Origin: Verrucomicrobiota bacterium
GTDB taxonomy: Bacteria > Verrucomicrobiota > Verrucomicrobiia > Palsa-1439
Length of the DNA stretch: 43,562 nt
Assembly: GCA_003152315.1 (NCBI GenBank)
Contig: PLZV01000026.1
Coordinates: 55,562-99,123 of the forward strand
Direction of reading: 5' to 3'
Shown here: positions 1-6,536 of the stretch, piece by piece
Layout of the letters: each line of letters begins with the position of its first letter
Position numbering within the stretch: position 1 is the first letter of the stretch
Notes under the pieces: model-generated
The model's input: the letters and a program-made list of their open reading frames with translations, nothing else
Databases searched by the model: none
What the model was told of the DNA's origin: nothing
Made by a program: the position numbers and the translations under genes

Positions 1-747
1 GAAGGCGACGTCACCGGTGAGCCGCGAACCGCCGGCATCATCCGTGACACGATTGATGCCGACGTCGATCACGATGGCGCCGGGTTTGATCCATTCGCCA
101 CGGATCATCTCGCGCCGGCCCACCGCAGCCACCAATATATCCGCGGTCCGCACCAGAGCCGGGAGGTCCCGGGTTTTTGAATGGGCGACGGTGACGGTGC
201 AGCCTTCCTTGAGCAGCAGTTGAGCCATCGGCTTGCCCACGATATTCGAGCGGCCGACGATGACGGCGTGCAATCCCGACAGCTCGGCGCGAACGGATCT
301 CAGCAACATCATCGAGCCAAGCGGCGTGCACGGCACGATGCCGCCCGTTCCGGTAGCGACAAGGCCGACATTGATCGGGTGAAAGCCATCAACGTCCTTT
401 GCGGGATCGATGGCGCGGAGCACTCTGTCAGCGTTGATCTGGGGAGGGAGCGGCAGCTGGATCAGTATGCCATCGACGGCATCGTCATGATTGAGCGCAG
501 CCACCAGCGTGAGGAGTTCCGCTTCCGTGGTATCGAGCGAGAGGCGATGCTCAAAGGACGCCATGCCGGCCTCCAGGGTCTGCTTGGCCTTGGAGCGGAC
601 ATAGACCTGGCTTGCGGGATCGTTGCCGACGAGAACAACCGCGAGTCCCGGTTTGATGCCGCGGCCAGCGAGTTTCGCGACGTCGCCGGCAATGATTGCC
701 CTCAATCGTGCCGCCTGAGCCTTGCCATCGATGATGTGCGCTACCAT
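1..747 (-). CDS. folD: FolD, methylenetetrahydrofolate dehydrogenase/cyclohydrolase (3' end cut by window edge)
   Basis: FolD interconverts 5,10-methylene-THF, 5,10-methenyl-THF and 10-formyl-THF using NADP in the cytoplasm. Reading the minus strand from the ATG at 747 gives [12 protein letters not shown], then [19 protein letters not shown] followed by SKAK (substrate-binding YVxxK region), then [28 protein letters not shown], and the Rossmann segment [18 protein letters not shown]. All are hallmark FolD segments in the right order. The frame stays open to the window edge, so about 248 residues are visible and the C-terminus is missing. The start lies 3 bp after the purU stop, so the two genes almost certainly form an operon. 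Identity is confident; only the end is unknown. Confidence 0.93.
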   Translation of the reverse strand, partial: MVAHIIDGKAQAARLRAIIAGDVAKLAGRGIKPGLAVVLVGNDPASQVYVRSKAKQTLEAGMASFEHRLSLDTTEAELLTLVAALNHDDAVDGILIQLPLPPQINADRVLRAIDPAKDVDGFHPINVGLVATGTGGIVPCTPLGSMMLLRSVRAELSGLHAVIVGRSNIVGKPMAQLLLKEGCTVTVAHSKTRDLPALVRTADILVAAVGRREMIRGEWIKPGAIVIDVGINRVTDDAGGSRLTGDVAF

Positions 748-750
748 GTG

Positions 751-1608
751 CTAGTCCCGGAACACGACAGCCTTATGCGCGTTCGCGAATGCGCGGCCGC
801 CCAGATGCATGGATACCGCGCGGGCGAGCACGCGGCGTTCGATGTCCCGACCCTTGCGAACCAGATCTTCCGGACTGTCCTGGTGGCTGATGCGCTCAAC
901 GTCCTGCTCGATGATGGGGCCTTCATCCAGCGCTTCCGTCACGTAGTGACTCGTCGCGCCAATCAGCTTCACACCGCGCTCGAATGCCCGGTGATAGGGT
1001 CGGGCCCCGCTGAACGCGGGCAGAAAGGAATGATGCACATTCACGATCCGCTGCGAATATTGCGCGACAAACTCGGGCGACAGGATCTGCATGTAGCGCG
1101 CGAGCACCACGAGGTCAATGGAATGCTTCTTCAGGAGCGCGAGCTGCTGCCGCTCCGCTTCGGCCTTATTGCCATCCTCAACCACGATAAAATGAAAGGC
1201 AATCTTGTGGAACTCCGCCAGCCGTTCGGCTCCCCGATGGTTGCTGATGATGATCGGTACCTCACAAGCCAGCTCGCCGCTCTCATGCCGATACAATAAA
1301 TCCGCCAGACAGTGGTCATACTGCGACACAAAAATAGCCACTCGCTGCCGTCGGGATGAAAGTTCCAATCGCCACCGCATTTGGAAGCGCTCCGCAATCG
1401 GTGCGAACGCCTTCTCGAAATCCGCCGTCGGCAACTTGAAATCACTCAGGTCCCACTCCACACGGGTGAGGAACAGCCCCAGGTCACCATCCTGATGTTG
1501 ATCGGCGTGCAGGATGTTGGCGTTATGATGGTAGAGAAACTCCGAGATGGTGGCCACAATCCCCTTCTGGTCGGGACAATCGACAAGCAAGGTGGCGGTG
1601 TTTTTCAT
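751..1608 (-). CDS. purU: Formyltetrahydrofolate deformylase PurU
   Basis: PurU hydrolyses 10-formyl-THF to formate and THF, which balances the one-carbon pool and feeds formate to purine synthesis. The 285 residues match the usual family length. Residues about 8-90 form an ACT-type regulatory domain beginning DCPDQKGIVATISEFLYHH. The formyltransferase-fold catalytic half contains SNHRGAERLAEFH, LVVLARYMQILSPEF, NVHHSFLPAFSGARPYHRA and HYVTEALDEGPIIEQD, which hold the conserved His and Asp of the family. The ATG has a distant GGTGAT upstream as a weak ribosome site. folD follows 3 bp downstream. Confidence 0.95.
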   Translation of the reverse strand: MKNTATLLVDCPDQKGIVATISEFLYHHNANILHADQHQDGDLGLFLTRVEWDLSDFKLPTADFEKAFAPIAERFQMRWRLELSSRRQRVAIFVSQYDHCLADLLYRHESGELACEVPIIISNHRGAERLAEFHKIAFHFIVVEDGNKAEAERQQLALLKKHSIDLVVLARYMQILSPEFVAQYSQRIVNVHHSFLPAFSGARPYHRAFERGVKLIGATSHYVTEALDEGPIIEQDVERISHQDSPEDLVRKGRDIERRVLARAVSMHLGGRAFANAHKAVVFRD

Positions 1609-1707
1609 GCAGCCGTATCACCACTCTTTCATCCCCAGCCATTCCCCGCAAGAAAATCCTTCTTCTAACCATATCACGCGTGTGTCACACTCGGAACTCG
1701 TCGGCGA

Positions 1708-2685
1708 ATGAAGAATATCGTCAAAGTCGATCCCCATGCACCCGAGCGCCGCACCATCGAACGCGCCGCGGAGATTCTTCGCGCCGGGGGTCTCGTCGCC
1801 TTCCCCACCGAGACTGTTTACGGACTCGGCGCGCTCGCTCTCAACCCGCACGCTGTCCGCAAGATTTTCACCGCAAAGGATCGGCCGGATTGGGACCCGC
1901 TGATTGTCCATGTCCACGACCTGGCGATGGCGCATGCGCTCATGAAGCGCCTCTTGCCGCAATTCGAACTGCTCGTCAGCCGCTTCTGGCCGGGGCCACT
2001 GACGCTCGTCGTCGAGAAGGCCCCGCAAGTCCCCGACGAAGTGACCGCCCGCCGGGCCACTGTCGCTTTGCGGATGTCGTGGCATCCTGTCGCCGCCGCC
2101 CTGCTGGAAGCCACGGTCGCCCCCATTGCCGCCCCGAGCGCCAATCGCTTTGGCCGACCCAGCCCGACGCGCGCCGAGCACGTCGCCGAAGACCTGGGCG
2201 ATCGTGTGGACTTGATTCTGGATGCCGGCCCAACGCCGATGGGTGTCGAGTCCACCGTCCTCGACCTGACGCAATCGCCCCCGGCGATCCTGCGACCCGG
2301 CGGCGTGAGCCGCGAACAACTCGAGAAGGTCCTCGGTGCCGTGCAACTGGCGACCGGCGTCGCCGACGAAGTGGCGCGAGCGGGTCTGGCTGGCCCCGGC
2401 ATGACGCTCAAGCATTACGCACCTCGTGCACAAGTTGAATTGGTTGAGAACAGGGAAGAACTTCTGGCGCGCGCGGACAAGCTGCGCCACGAAGGCAAAC
2501 GGGTTGGCGTCCTGGACACCGCCACCACCATCGAGCGGCTGGCCCAAACCGTCTTCGCCCAGTTGCGCGATTTGGACGCGCAAGGTGTGGACCTGATCTT
2601 GTGCGTGCTGCCGCCACCGCAGGGACTCGGCCTTGCCGTCCGCGACCGATTGCTGCGCGCCGCCGGCAAGGGAACGCCAACATGA
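1708..2685 (+). CDS. sua5: Threonylcarbamoyl-AMP synthase, Sua5/YrdC type
   Basis: This enzyme makes threonylcarbamoyl-AMP from threonine, bicarbonate and ATP, the first step of t6A modification at tRNA position 37. The YrdC domain occupies about residues 12-200 and shows GGLVAFPTETVYGLGALAL, the KDRPDWDPLIVHV substrate loop, FWPGPLTLV, and SANRFGRPSPT. It is followed by LDAGPTPMGVESTVLDL and ILRPGGVS. The linker GPGMTLKHYAP and the last 110 residues correspond to the Sua5 C-terminal domain, so this is the long two-domain form (325 aa). Its stop overlaps the start of the next small ORF (ATGA). Confidence 0.94.
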   Translation: MKNIVKVDPHAPERRTIERAAEILRAGGLVAFPTETVYGLGALALNPHAVRKIFTAKDRPDWDPLIVHVHDLAMAHALMKRLLPQFELLVSRFWPGPLTLVVEKAPQVPDEVTARRATVALRMSWHPVAAALLEATVAPIAAPSANRFGRPSPTRAEHVAEDLGDRVDLILDAGPTPMGVESTVLDLTQSPPAILRPGGVSREQLEKVLGAVQLATGVADEVARAGLAGPGMTLKHYAPRAQVELVENREELLARADKLRHEGKRVGVLDTATTIERLAQTVFAQLRDLDAQGVDLILCVLPPPQGLGLAVRDRLLRAAGKGTPT

Positions 2686-2864
2686 AAAAGGCCGACGCCG
2701 AGAAACGCGCCCGGGCGCTGGACTGGTTGAATATCCTGCTCAAAGAAACTCCCGGCATCACCAAGCTCGACGCCCTCGAACAAACCGCGCTCCACTTCGA
2801 CCTCAGCCCGCTCGAGGAAGAGTGGCTGCTCCAGCAGTTGACGCTGCCGCCCCCCTCGGAGTAA
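2682..2864 (+). CDS. Small conserved-looking hypothetical protein, 60 aa
   Basis: The ATG at 2682 overlaps the stop of the threonylcarbamoyl-AMP synthase gene (ATGA), which is why this start is preferred over an upstream in-frame codon. The product begins MKKADAEKRARALDWLNILL and continues with TPGITKLDALEQTALHFDLS and PLEEEWLLQQL. It looks like two or three short helices with no membrane segment. I do not recognise a family. Translational coupling supports it being real. It ends 23 bp before tRNA-Ser. Confidence 0.6.
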   Translation: MKKADAEKRARALDWLNILLKETPGITKLDALEQTALHFDLSPLEEEWLLQQLTLPPPSE

Positions 2865-2887
2865 AGTTCGTCGCTTTCCAAACTCCC

Positions 2888-2977
2888 GGAGGGGTGGCAG
2901 AGTGGTCTAATGCGCACGCCTGGAAAGCGTGTGGAGTCGAAAGGCTCTCGCGAGTTCGAATCTCGCCCCCTCCGCCA
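2888..2977 (+). tRNA. tRNA-Ser (anticodon GGA)
   Basis: The acceptor arm GGAGGGG (2888-2894) pairs with CCCCTCC (2967-2973), and CCA is encoded at 2975-2977. The anticodon stem CACGC/GCGTG encloses the loop CTGGAAA, giving anticodon GGA for serine UCC/UCU codons. A long variable arm follows (GTGGAGTCGAAAGGCTCTC), as expected for a class II tRNA. The T arm is GCGAG-TTCGAAT-CTCGC. Confidence 0.97.
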
Positions 2978-3000
2978 ATTTTCGCTCGGAGCGAAAATTG
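2976..3000 (+). other. 11-bp perfect hairpin starting in the tRNA CCA end
   Basis: CAATTTTCGCT and AGCGAAAATTG are perfect inverted copies around CGG. The left arm begins with the last two bases of the encoded CCA. There is no T-run after it, so a canonical intrinsic terminator is doubtful. It could help 3' processing of the tRNA precursor or be part of the repeat that follows. Confidence 0.5.
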
Positions 3001-3080
3001 CCGCGTCGTAGCAAAGCGAAGACGGGCTGCCGCGCAGTTTGGCAGTTTCCCGAAAGCGAAAGACGGACGAAGACGGGCAA
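3001..3080 (+). repeat. Dispersed GTAGC-GAAGACGG type repeat between tRNA and GIY-YIG gene
   Basis: This stretch contains CGTAGCAAAGCGAAGACGGG and then partial reiterations (GCGAAAGACGGACGAAGACGGG). A related sequence in the opposite orientation lies at 35340-35386, where the minus strand reads CGTAGCGGCTTCGCGAAGGC and then GCCTTGGCGAAGGCGG. The similarity is by eye. No gene is seen here. Confidence 0.5.
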
Positions 3081-3106
3081 GAACGCCGTAGGAAAAGTGT
3101 ACCCCC

Positions 3107-3352
3107 ATGAAATTCTGCTACGTCTACATCCTCGCCAGCGAAAAAGACCCGAACCGCTTCTACGCGGGGTTCACAGAAAACTTCAAAGAACGACTTGCCG
3201 AGCATAACTCCGGAAAATCCATTCATACCCGAGACTTCCGTCCCTGGCGTATCAAGACCTGCATAGCATTCACCAATCGCCATTCAGCCACCCAATTCGA
3301 GCGTTATCTAAAGACCTCATCCGGCCGATCGTTCGCAAAGAAGCGCCTCTAG
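3107..3352 (+). CDS. GIY-YIG family nuclease-like small protein, 81 aa
   Basis: The product starts MKFCYVYILASEKDPNRFYA and continues GFTENFKERLAEHN, which is the two-strand GIY-YIG core in its YVYIL...FYAGFT form with the conserved Arg of the first helix. Then come HTRDFRPWRIKTCIAF and a C-terminal ATQFERYLKTSSGRSFAKKR, matching the short stand-alone UvrC-like family often mislabelled as excinuclease subunit C. These consist of one catalytic domain only. Their cellular role is not established. The gene lies 130 bp after tRNA-Ser. Confidence 0.88.
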   Translation: MKFCYVYILASEKDPNRFYAGFTENFKERLAEHNSGKSIHTRDFRPWRIKTCIAFTNRHSATQFERYLKTSSGRSFAKKRL

Positions 3353-3364
3353 CGAACTCAGTCC

Positions 3365-3379
3365 AAACGAACCCGAATT
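3365..3379 (+). repeat. Left arm of a REPIN-like palindrome
   Basis: AAACGAACCCGAATT here is the exact inverted copy of 6008-6022. If the IS and one target copy are removed, the two arms lie about 85 bp apart. The same AAACGAACCC core occurs three times at 35538-35654. Confidence 0.65.
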
Positions 3380-3445
3380 CCCTATTCACTTTTTTAAAGC
3401 CCATCTAATTGCCCCGTAATCACTTAGCCCCTGTTTTTAGCCTTA

Positions 3446-3453
3446 CAAAATTC
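3446..3453. repeat. 8-bp target site duplication, left copy
   Basis: CAAAATTC directly abuts the left terminal repeat of the IS and is identical to 6005-6012. Eight base pairs is the usual duplication length for IS1595-family insertions. Confidence 0.85.
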
Positions 3454-3475
3454 GGTGATTATATACTTGACTTAG
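3454..3475 (+). repeat. Left terminal inverted repeat of the IS
   Basis: It begins GGTGATTATATACTTGACTT and aligns with the complement of 5983-6004, which begins GGGGACTATATATTTGCTTT. There are 17 matches in 22 positions. Confidence 0.8.
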
Positions 3476-3495
3476 TTTGCCATCGGGCATAGTGT
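3467..3495 (+). promoter_or_regulatory. Candidate transposase promoter embedded in the left terminal repeat
   Basis: TTGACT (3467-3472), a 17-bp spacer and TAGTGT (3490-3495) precede the ATG at 3502 by only 6 bp. The -35 box lies within the terminal repeat. The mRNA would be leaderless or nearly so. Confidence 0.5.
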
Positions 3496-3501
3496 CCTCG
3501 C

Positions 3502-4545
3502 ATGAAAGCAGACATTGAGTTTCCTGAGACGTTGACTGAGGCAATCCACTACTTTGCTGACACTGAGAGAGCAACGCAATTCATGGCGTCTATCGTTTGG
3601 CCTGACGGCAAGGTGTGTTGTCCTAAATGCCACTCGCAAGCTGTGAAGTATATGCCTTCGTGTAAGCGATGGAATTGCCGGGGGTGCAAGGGGCAATTCT
3701 CCGCGAAGGTTGGCACCATCTTTGAGGATTCGCCCTTGGGATTCGATAAGTGGCTGCCTGCGGTGTGGATGATAATCAACGCCAAGAATGGGGTTTCGTC
3801 TTGTGAGCTTGCTCGCTCTCTGGGCGTCACCCAAAAGACTGCTTGGTTCATGCTCCACCGGATTCGTTTGGGGCTTCAGGATGGCTCGCTGTGCAAGTTT
3901 GCGGGCAATGTAGAAGTCGATGAGACTTGGATTGGCGGTAAGGCTCGGAACATGCACAAAGAGCGGCACAAGAAAATGACCAGAGGGACTAGAAACGCCG
4001 CCCTTCAGCCTGTCATGGGATTGCTGGAACGTGGCACGGCTGGCAAGGCGTCCCGCGTGAAACTGAAGGTGATTGAGACTACAAAACGCGGGGAGCTTCA
4101 GCACCATGTCAAAGAGTACGTCTTGAAAGGGTCGGAGATTCACACCGATGCTCTTAAGTCCTATAACGGTCTGGCTGATGAGTACACGCACAACGTCATT
4201 GACCATGCGGTGTGTTATGCGAAGGGGCACGTTCACACAAACGGGCTTGAAAACTTCTGGTCGTTGCTGAAGCGTGCCATTCGTGGCACGTATGTATCTG
4301 TCGAACCTTTTCACTTGTTCCGATACTTGGATGAGCAGGCGTTCCGATTCAATGAGCGTAAGAACACCGATGCGGGACGGTTCCTTCTGGGGATCGTTGG
4401 CGTTGTTGGCAAGCGGTTGACGTATGCGAAGCTCATTGGCGTGGGTAGCAGCAGCCAAGAGGCAAGGCCGTGGGAAACGGAAGAAAATAAACGGCGGAGA
4501 ATGAGACGCAAGCCATTTGGCGGACTTGGTTTCCAACCGGCATAA
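3502..4545 (+). CDS. IS1595 family transposase (ISXO2-like DDE)
   Basis: This protein would catalyse cut-and-paste transposition of the surrounding element. The 347 residues start with a zinc ribbon (CCPKCHS near residue 34 and CRGC about 18 residues later), followed by the conserved LGFDKWLPAVWMI and GVTQKTAWFMLHRIRLGLQD helical region. The catalytic domain shows VEVDETWIGGK (first Asp), EIHTDALKSY (second Asp) and HTNGLENFWSLLKRAIRGTY, the signature around the last acidic residue. The length is typical and no frameshift is seen, so it should be active. The next ORF begins 9 bp downstream. Confidence 0.95.
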   Translation: MKADIEFPETLTEAIHYFADTERATQFMASIVWPDGKVCCPKCHSQAVKYMPSCKRWNCRGCKGQFSAKVGTIFEDSPLGFDKWLPAVWMIINAKNGVSSCELARSLGVTQKTAWFMLHRIRLGLQDGSLCKFAGNVEVDETWIGGKARNMHKERHKKMTRGTRNAALQPVMGLLERGTAGKASRVKLKVIETTKRGELQHHVKEYVLKGSEIHTDALKSYNGLADEYTHNVIDHAVCYAKGHVHTNGLENFWSLLKRAIRGTYVSVEPFHLFRYLDEQAFRFNERKNTDAGRFLLGIVGVVGKRLTYAKLIGVGSSSQEARPWETEENKRRRMRRKPFGGLGFQPA

Positions 4546-4554
4546 AGGTACGCA

Positions 4555-4866
4555 ATGGCTCAAGATAGAAAAAAACAGTTGCAAGACACTATTGACCATC
4601 TGACGACCGGGTTGTTAATGGACGGGGCAAGAATCCAAACGCTTGAAGACGTTGTGCTACGACTATGCGCGAAAGCAGGTCTGGACGCGATTGACGGCAT
4701 TCCGATTGGGAAATGGATGGCGGAACAGAATCGGGAGCGGTTGAACAAGGTGACTTTCTTTGTGGAAGACCTGTCCCCGGAGGAGGCCGCCCGGATTCAG
4801 GCGGTTTTGAATCGCGGCGTGGAAACCGCTCTGCAAATGAAGAAGAAAGACCAAGACGTTTCTTAA
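4555..4866 (+). CDS. Cargo hypothetical protein of the IS, 103 aa
   Basis: The ORF starts 9 bp after the transposase stop with the same orientation, so it is probably cotranscribed. It begins MAQDRKKQLQDTIDHLTTGL and contains ARIQTLEDVVLRLCAKAGLD and LSPEEAARIQAVLNRGVETA. It looks helical and possibly coiled-coil, rich in charged residues and without membrane segments. I recognise no family. Its 3' end overlaps the end of the convergent 47-aa ORF by 4 bp, which shows how compact the element is. A transposition accessory role is possible but unproven. Confidence 0.65.
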   Translation: MAQDRKKQLQDTIDHLTTGLLMDGARIQTLEDVVLRLCAKAGLDAIDGIPIGKWMAEQNRERLNKVTFFVEDLSPEEAARIQAVLNRGVETALQMKKKDQDVS

Positions 4867-5006
4867 GTGGTTTTCCCACGCCTCTTGCTCCGTTTCCTTG
4901 CCTCTTTGTATTCCTTCTCACGGCGCACTATCTCCGTCTTGGGGACTGACACAAGCTTGCGAAGCCCGGCCTCAAATTTCTCGCGTGCTGTTGGTTCAGT
5001 TGGCAC
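4863..5006 (-). CDS. Small basic cargo protein, 47 aa
   Basis: The preferred start is the GTG at 5006, which overlaps the end of the DUF3800 gene by 11 bp and has AAAGGAAAC just upstream as a ribosome site; a longer version from 5051 is less likely. The product contains TAREKFEAGLRKLVSVPKTE and IVRREKEYKEARKRSKRRGK. The pattern EKFExxLRxxVxVPKxEI followed by a basic helix resembles small proteins often encoded next to other genes on mobile elements. The function is unknown; it could act as a partner or antitoxin of the DUF3800 protein, but that is inference. Confidence 0.65.
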   Translation of the reverse strand: MPTEPTAREKFEAGLRKLVSVPKTEIVRREKEYKEARKRSKRRGKTT

Positions 5007-5817
5007 AGTTTCCTTTCCGGTGTTTCTTCTCGATGCGAGCCATAAAATCAAGCGAGTCTTGTTCGGTGATGTGAGACACCAGCAAATTACCCTTTGCTTT
5101 CAATTCCCATTCTGGTGTGCCCCTCTCAATTTCTTTCCCGCTGGTTTCTGACTGGTAGATTCTAAATGCTTTATGCGCCAATAGGTCAGCCGCTTGTAAT
5201 GGCAACGTGGCCTTGACCATCGTACCGTTCTTTAGCTCGGTGTCCTTGGGATTGGCGAAAACTACGTTGCCGTAGCGATCATTGGCGTCTTTGCAATCTT
5301 TCAGGATTTTAAACGCCCGGTGCGCAGCCTCCTCGTGCGGGCCTTGTGCAAAAACCGGGTGGCAAACTTCATCCATGGCGATTCCGTGGTTGAATTTGGA
5401 CTTCCCGTTCAAGACCTTGAGCAGTTCTTCAAAGTACAACTGGAAAGCAAAAACGTAGGAAGACGAATAGTCTGCACCGGGGGCACGGAAGTCCGGGTGC
5501 AATGACTTGTAGCCGGTAATATCCACGGCGCAGATAAGACCAAAAACCGCGTTGTCACGCACAATGGGTATCATTGCCCGGACAAATTTATCAACGCGCT
5601 TGTTATTCCACTTGCGGAATTTGCAGCGGTCACGTTTTCTTTCTTCGGGGTCAAGCTCTCTCATGTGCAGATAAGGAGCGTGTCTCTCGTTTAGCTGATG
5701 CTGCCACTGTTTGCAAAACCTGCCCCACTTCTTGCGAGTGGAAACCCACCCGGCGATTATCACGACGTTGGAGCTGCCGTGCGTCCCGCTTTCGTCTGCA
5801 AATGCTTTCACGCTCAT
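4996..5817 (-). CDS. DUF3800 domain protein (IS cargo)
   Basis: The 273 residues open with MSVKAFADESGTHGSSNVVI, the conserved acidic DESG motif of DUF3800, and later have VFGLICAVDITGYKS, IAMDEVC and the family-defining LQAADLLAHKAFR, where the Asp is thought to complete a metal-binding site of an RNase H-like fold. DUF3800 proteins are widespread on mobile elements and near defence genes, but their biochemical role is not settled. The gene runs opposite to the transposase and is coupled to the 47-aa ORF. Its upstream region holds the right end of the IS. Confidence 0.88.
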   Translation of the reverse strand: MSVKAFADESGTHGSSNVVIIAGWVSTRKKWGRFCKQWQHQLNERHAPYLHMRELDPEERKRDRCKFRKWNNKRVDKFVRAMIPIVRDNAVFGLICAVDITGYKSLHPDFRAPGADYSSSYVFAFQLYFEELLKVLNGKSKFNHGIAMDEVCHPVFAQGPHEEAAHRAFKILKDCKDANDRYGNVVFANPKDTELKNGTMVKATLPLQAADLLAHKAFRIYQSETSGKEIERGTPEWELKAKGNLLVSHITEQDSLDFMARIEKKHRKGNCAN

Positions 5818-5970
5818 AATCAGTCCGGGCCCAAGCAGCGATGCTAAGTCCTCAAAAAAGCTCTCGCGGGCCTGATCTGGCGTTACTATATCGCGCCGCG
5901 TGTTAGCGACAAGTCCGGTAATCTGTCATCCACTGCCTCTCTATGCCAGAAGCCGTCCCTACAATGACTT

Positions 5971-6003
5971 GGGACTTATCTGCTAAAGCAAATATATAGT
6001 CCC
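5971..6003 (+). other. Imperfect hairpin at the right end of the IS
   Basis: GGGACT pairs with AGTCCC, and TATCTGC pairs with GCAAATA through one G-U, around a TAAA loop with a 3-nt bulge. It overlaps the right terminal repeat and may be a transposase binding structure or simply a result of the repeat sequence. Confidence 0.5.
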
Positions 6004-6004
6004 C
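5983..6004 (-). repeat. Right terminal inverted repeat of the IS
   Basis: Read on the minus strand it begins GGGGACTATATATTTGCTTT and matches the left end in 17 of 22 positions. CAAAATTC follows immediately outside. Confidence 0.8.
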
Positions 6005-6012
6005 CAAAATTC
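6005..6012. repeat. 8-bp target site duplication, right copy
   Basis: CAAAATTC is identical to 3446-3453 and directly flanks the right terminal repeat. Confidence 0.85.
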
Positions 6013-6022
6013 GGGTTCGTTT
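6008..6022 (-). repeat. Right arm of a REPIN-like palindrome
   Basis: AATTCGGGTTCGTTT is the exact complement of 3365-3379. The adjoining CGCAGAAACACATGTTT (6023-6039) also resembles, on the minus strand, the flank of the repeat at 35522-35537 (AACATGTGTTTTTGCG). Confidence 0.65.
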
Positions 6023-6093
6023 CGCAGAAACACATGTTTTTCGTTACCACTCTTTCCAGCAATAACTCGGAACCAACGCACCCAAGGCGGTAG

Positions 6094-6114
6094 GGACGGC
6101 TGGCCCAGCCGTCC
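6094..6114. repeat. Short perfect palindrome (REP-like)
   Basis: GGACGGCTGG and CCAGCCGTCC form 10-bp arms around a single C. A 12-bp part (GTAGGGACGGCT, 6090-6101) is inverted at 5951-5962 just inside the IS end. No gene is visible between 6040 and 6259. Confidence 0.55.
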
Positions 6115-6225
6115 GTGCTTGTAGGCCAGCCGAATACCATGCCCGCACTATACCAGTATCGTAATACGATGTCTAGAAGAAATATTAATACCCGATTCTG
6201 CCCATGTCACAGCCTGGGTTGTAGC

Positions 6226-6245
6226 CACGCCGCTCTGTCGGCGTG
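6226..6245. repeat. Short hairpin CACGCCG/CGGCGTG
   Basis: Seven-bp perfect arms enclose CTCTGT. It lies just downstream of the decayed SRAP gene end (minus strand) and could be a terminator remnant or a dispersed palindrome. Confidence 0.4.
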
Positions 6246-6259
6246 TTTCGCTCTGAGGG

Positions 6260-6442
6260 TCAGTTCTTTGTGGGGCGAGCGGCCCGCGATACCGGGTAAA
6301 ACTCCATCTCGTCAGTCGGATACTGCTTCAATAGCGGCAATAGCTTCTCAGGCCCCTGCGTCTTCGGATTCAACCACGCTGTCTCAGCGTCGCACCGGCG
6401 CTCCGTGGATGTAGACAGACTGGAAGTTTTCGGGGTCACATC
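6260..6442 (-). pseudogene. Remnant of an SOS response-associated peptidase (SRAP/YedK/HMCES) gene
   Basis: A 60-codon open stretch on the minus strand ends at the TGA at 6260. Its last 38 residues read WLNPKTQGPEKLLPLLKQYP, then TDEMEFYPVSRAARPTKN. This matches the C-terminal region of SRAP proteins, where a WLD-P segment is followed by LLxxYPxxEMxxYPVS and then N-x-x-x-N-D. The N-terminal catalytic Cys region is absent and the end VNxxxND is replaced by RPTKN, so the fragment is non-functional. It probably marks old rearrangement beside the IS insertion site. Confidence 0.6.
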
Positions 6443-6536
6443 TCAACATTGTAACATTTGGCAACCGCCCGCTTCCCTCCTTGCCACCCTCAGTTATGGA
6501 CAGTGCTATCCATCACTTTCCTACCCTTGCTGCCTG

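Larger units (their letters stand above)
3454..6004 (+). mobile_element. IS1595-family insertion sequence with cargo genes, 2551 bp
   Basis: The element is bounded by 22-bp imperfect terminal inverted repeats (17 of 22 identical) and flanked by the exact 8-bp duplication CAAAATTC. Inside are an ISXO2-like transposase and a 103-aa ORF on the plus strand, and a DUF3800 gene overlapping a 47-aa ORF on the minus strand. IS1595-family elements are known to carry passenger genes. The base composition is visibly less GC-rich than the neighbouring genes. All parts look intact, so the insertion appears recent. Confidence 0.88.

Noticed and set aside
2976-3000. Intrinsic terminator after tRNA-Ser
   Set aside because: The stem is perfect but no T-run follows and the left arm includes the CCA, so I list it only as a hairpin.
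2408-3283. Minus-strand frame of 291 codons over the tRNA
   Set aside because: It covers tRNA-Ser and the ends of two genes on the other strand; no coding features.
3472-4599. Minus-strand frame of 375 codons over the transposase
   Set aside because: The opposite strand encodes a complete IS1595 transposase with zinc ribbon and DDE motifs.
3365-6022. The 15-bp inverted pair AAACGAACCCGAATT as the terminal repeats of the IS
   Set aside because: The better ends at 3454 and 6004 have an exact 8-bp duplication outside them, and the AAACGAACCC core also occurs far from any IS at 35538.
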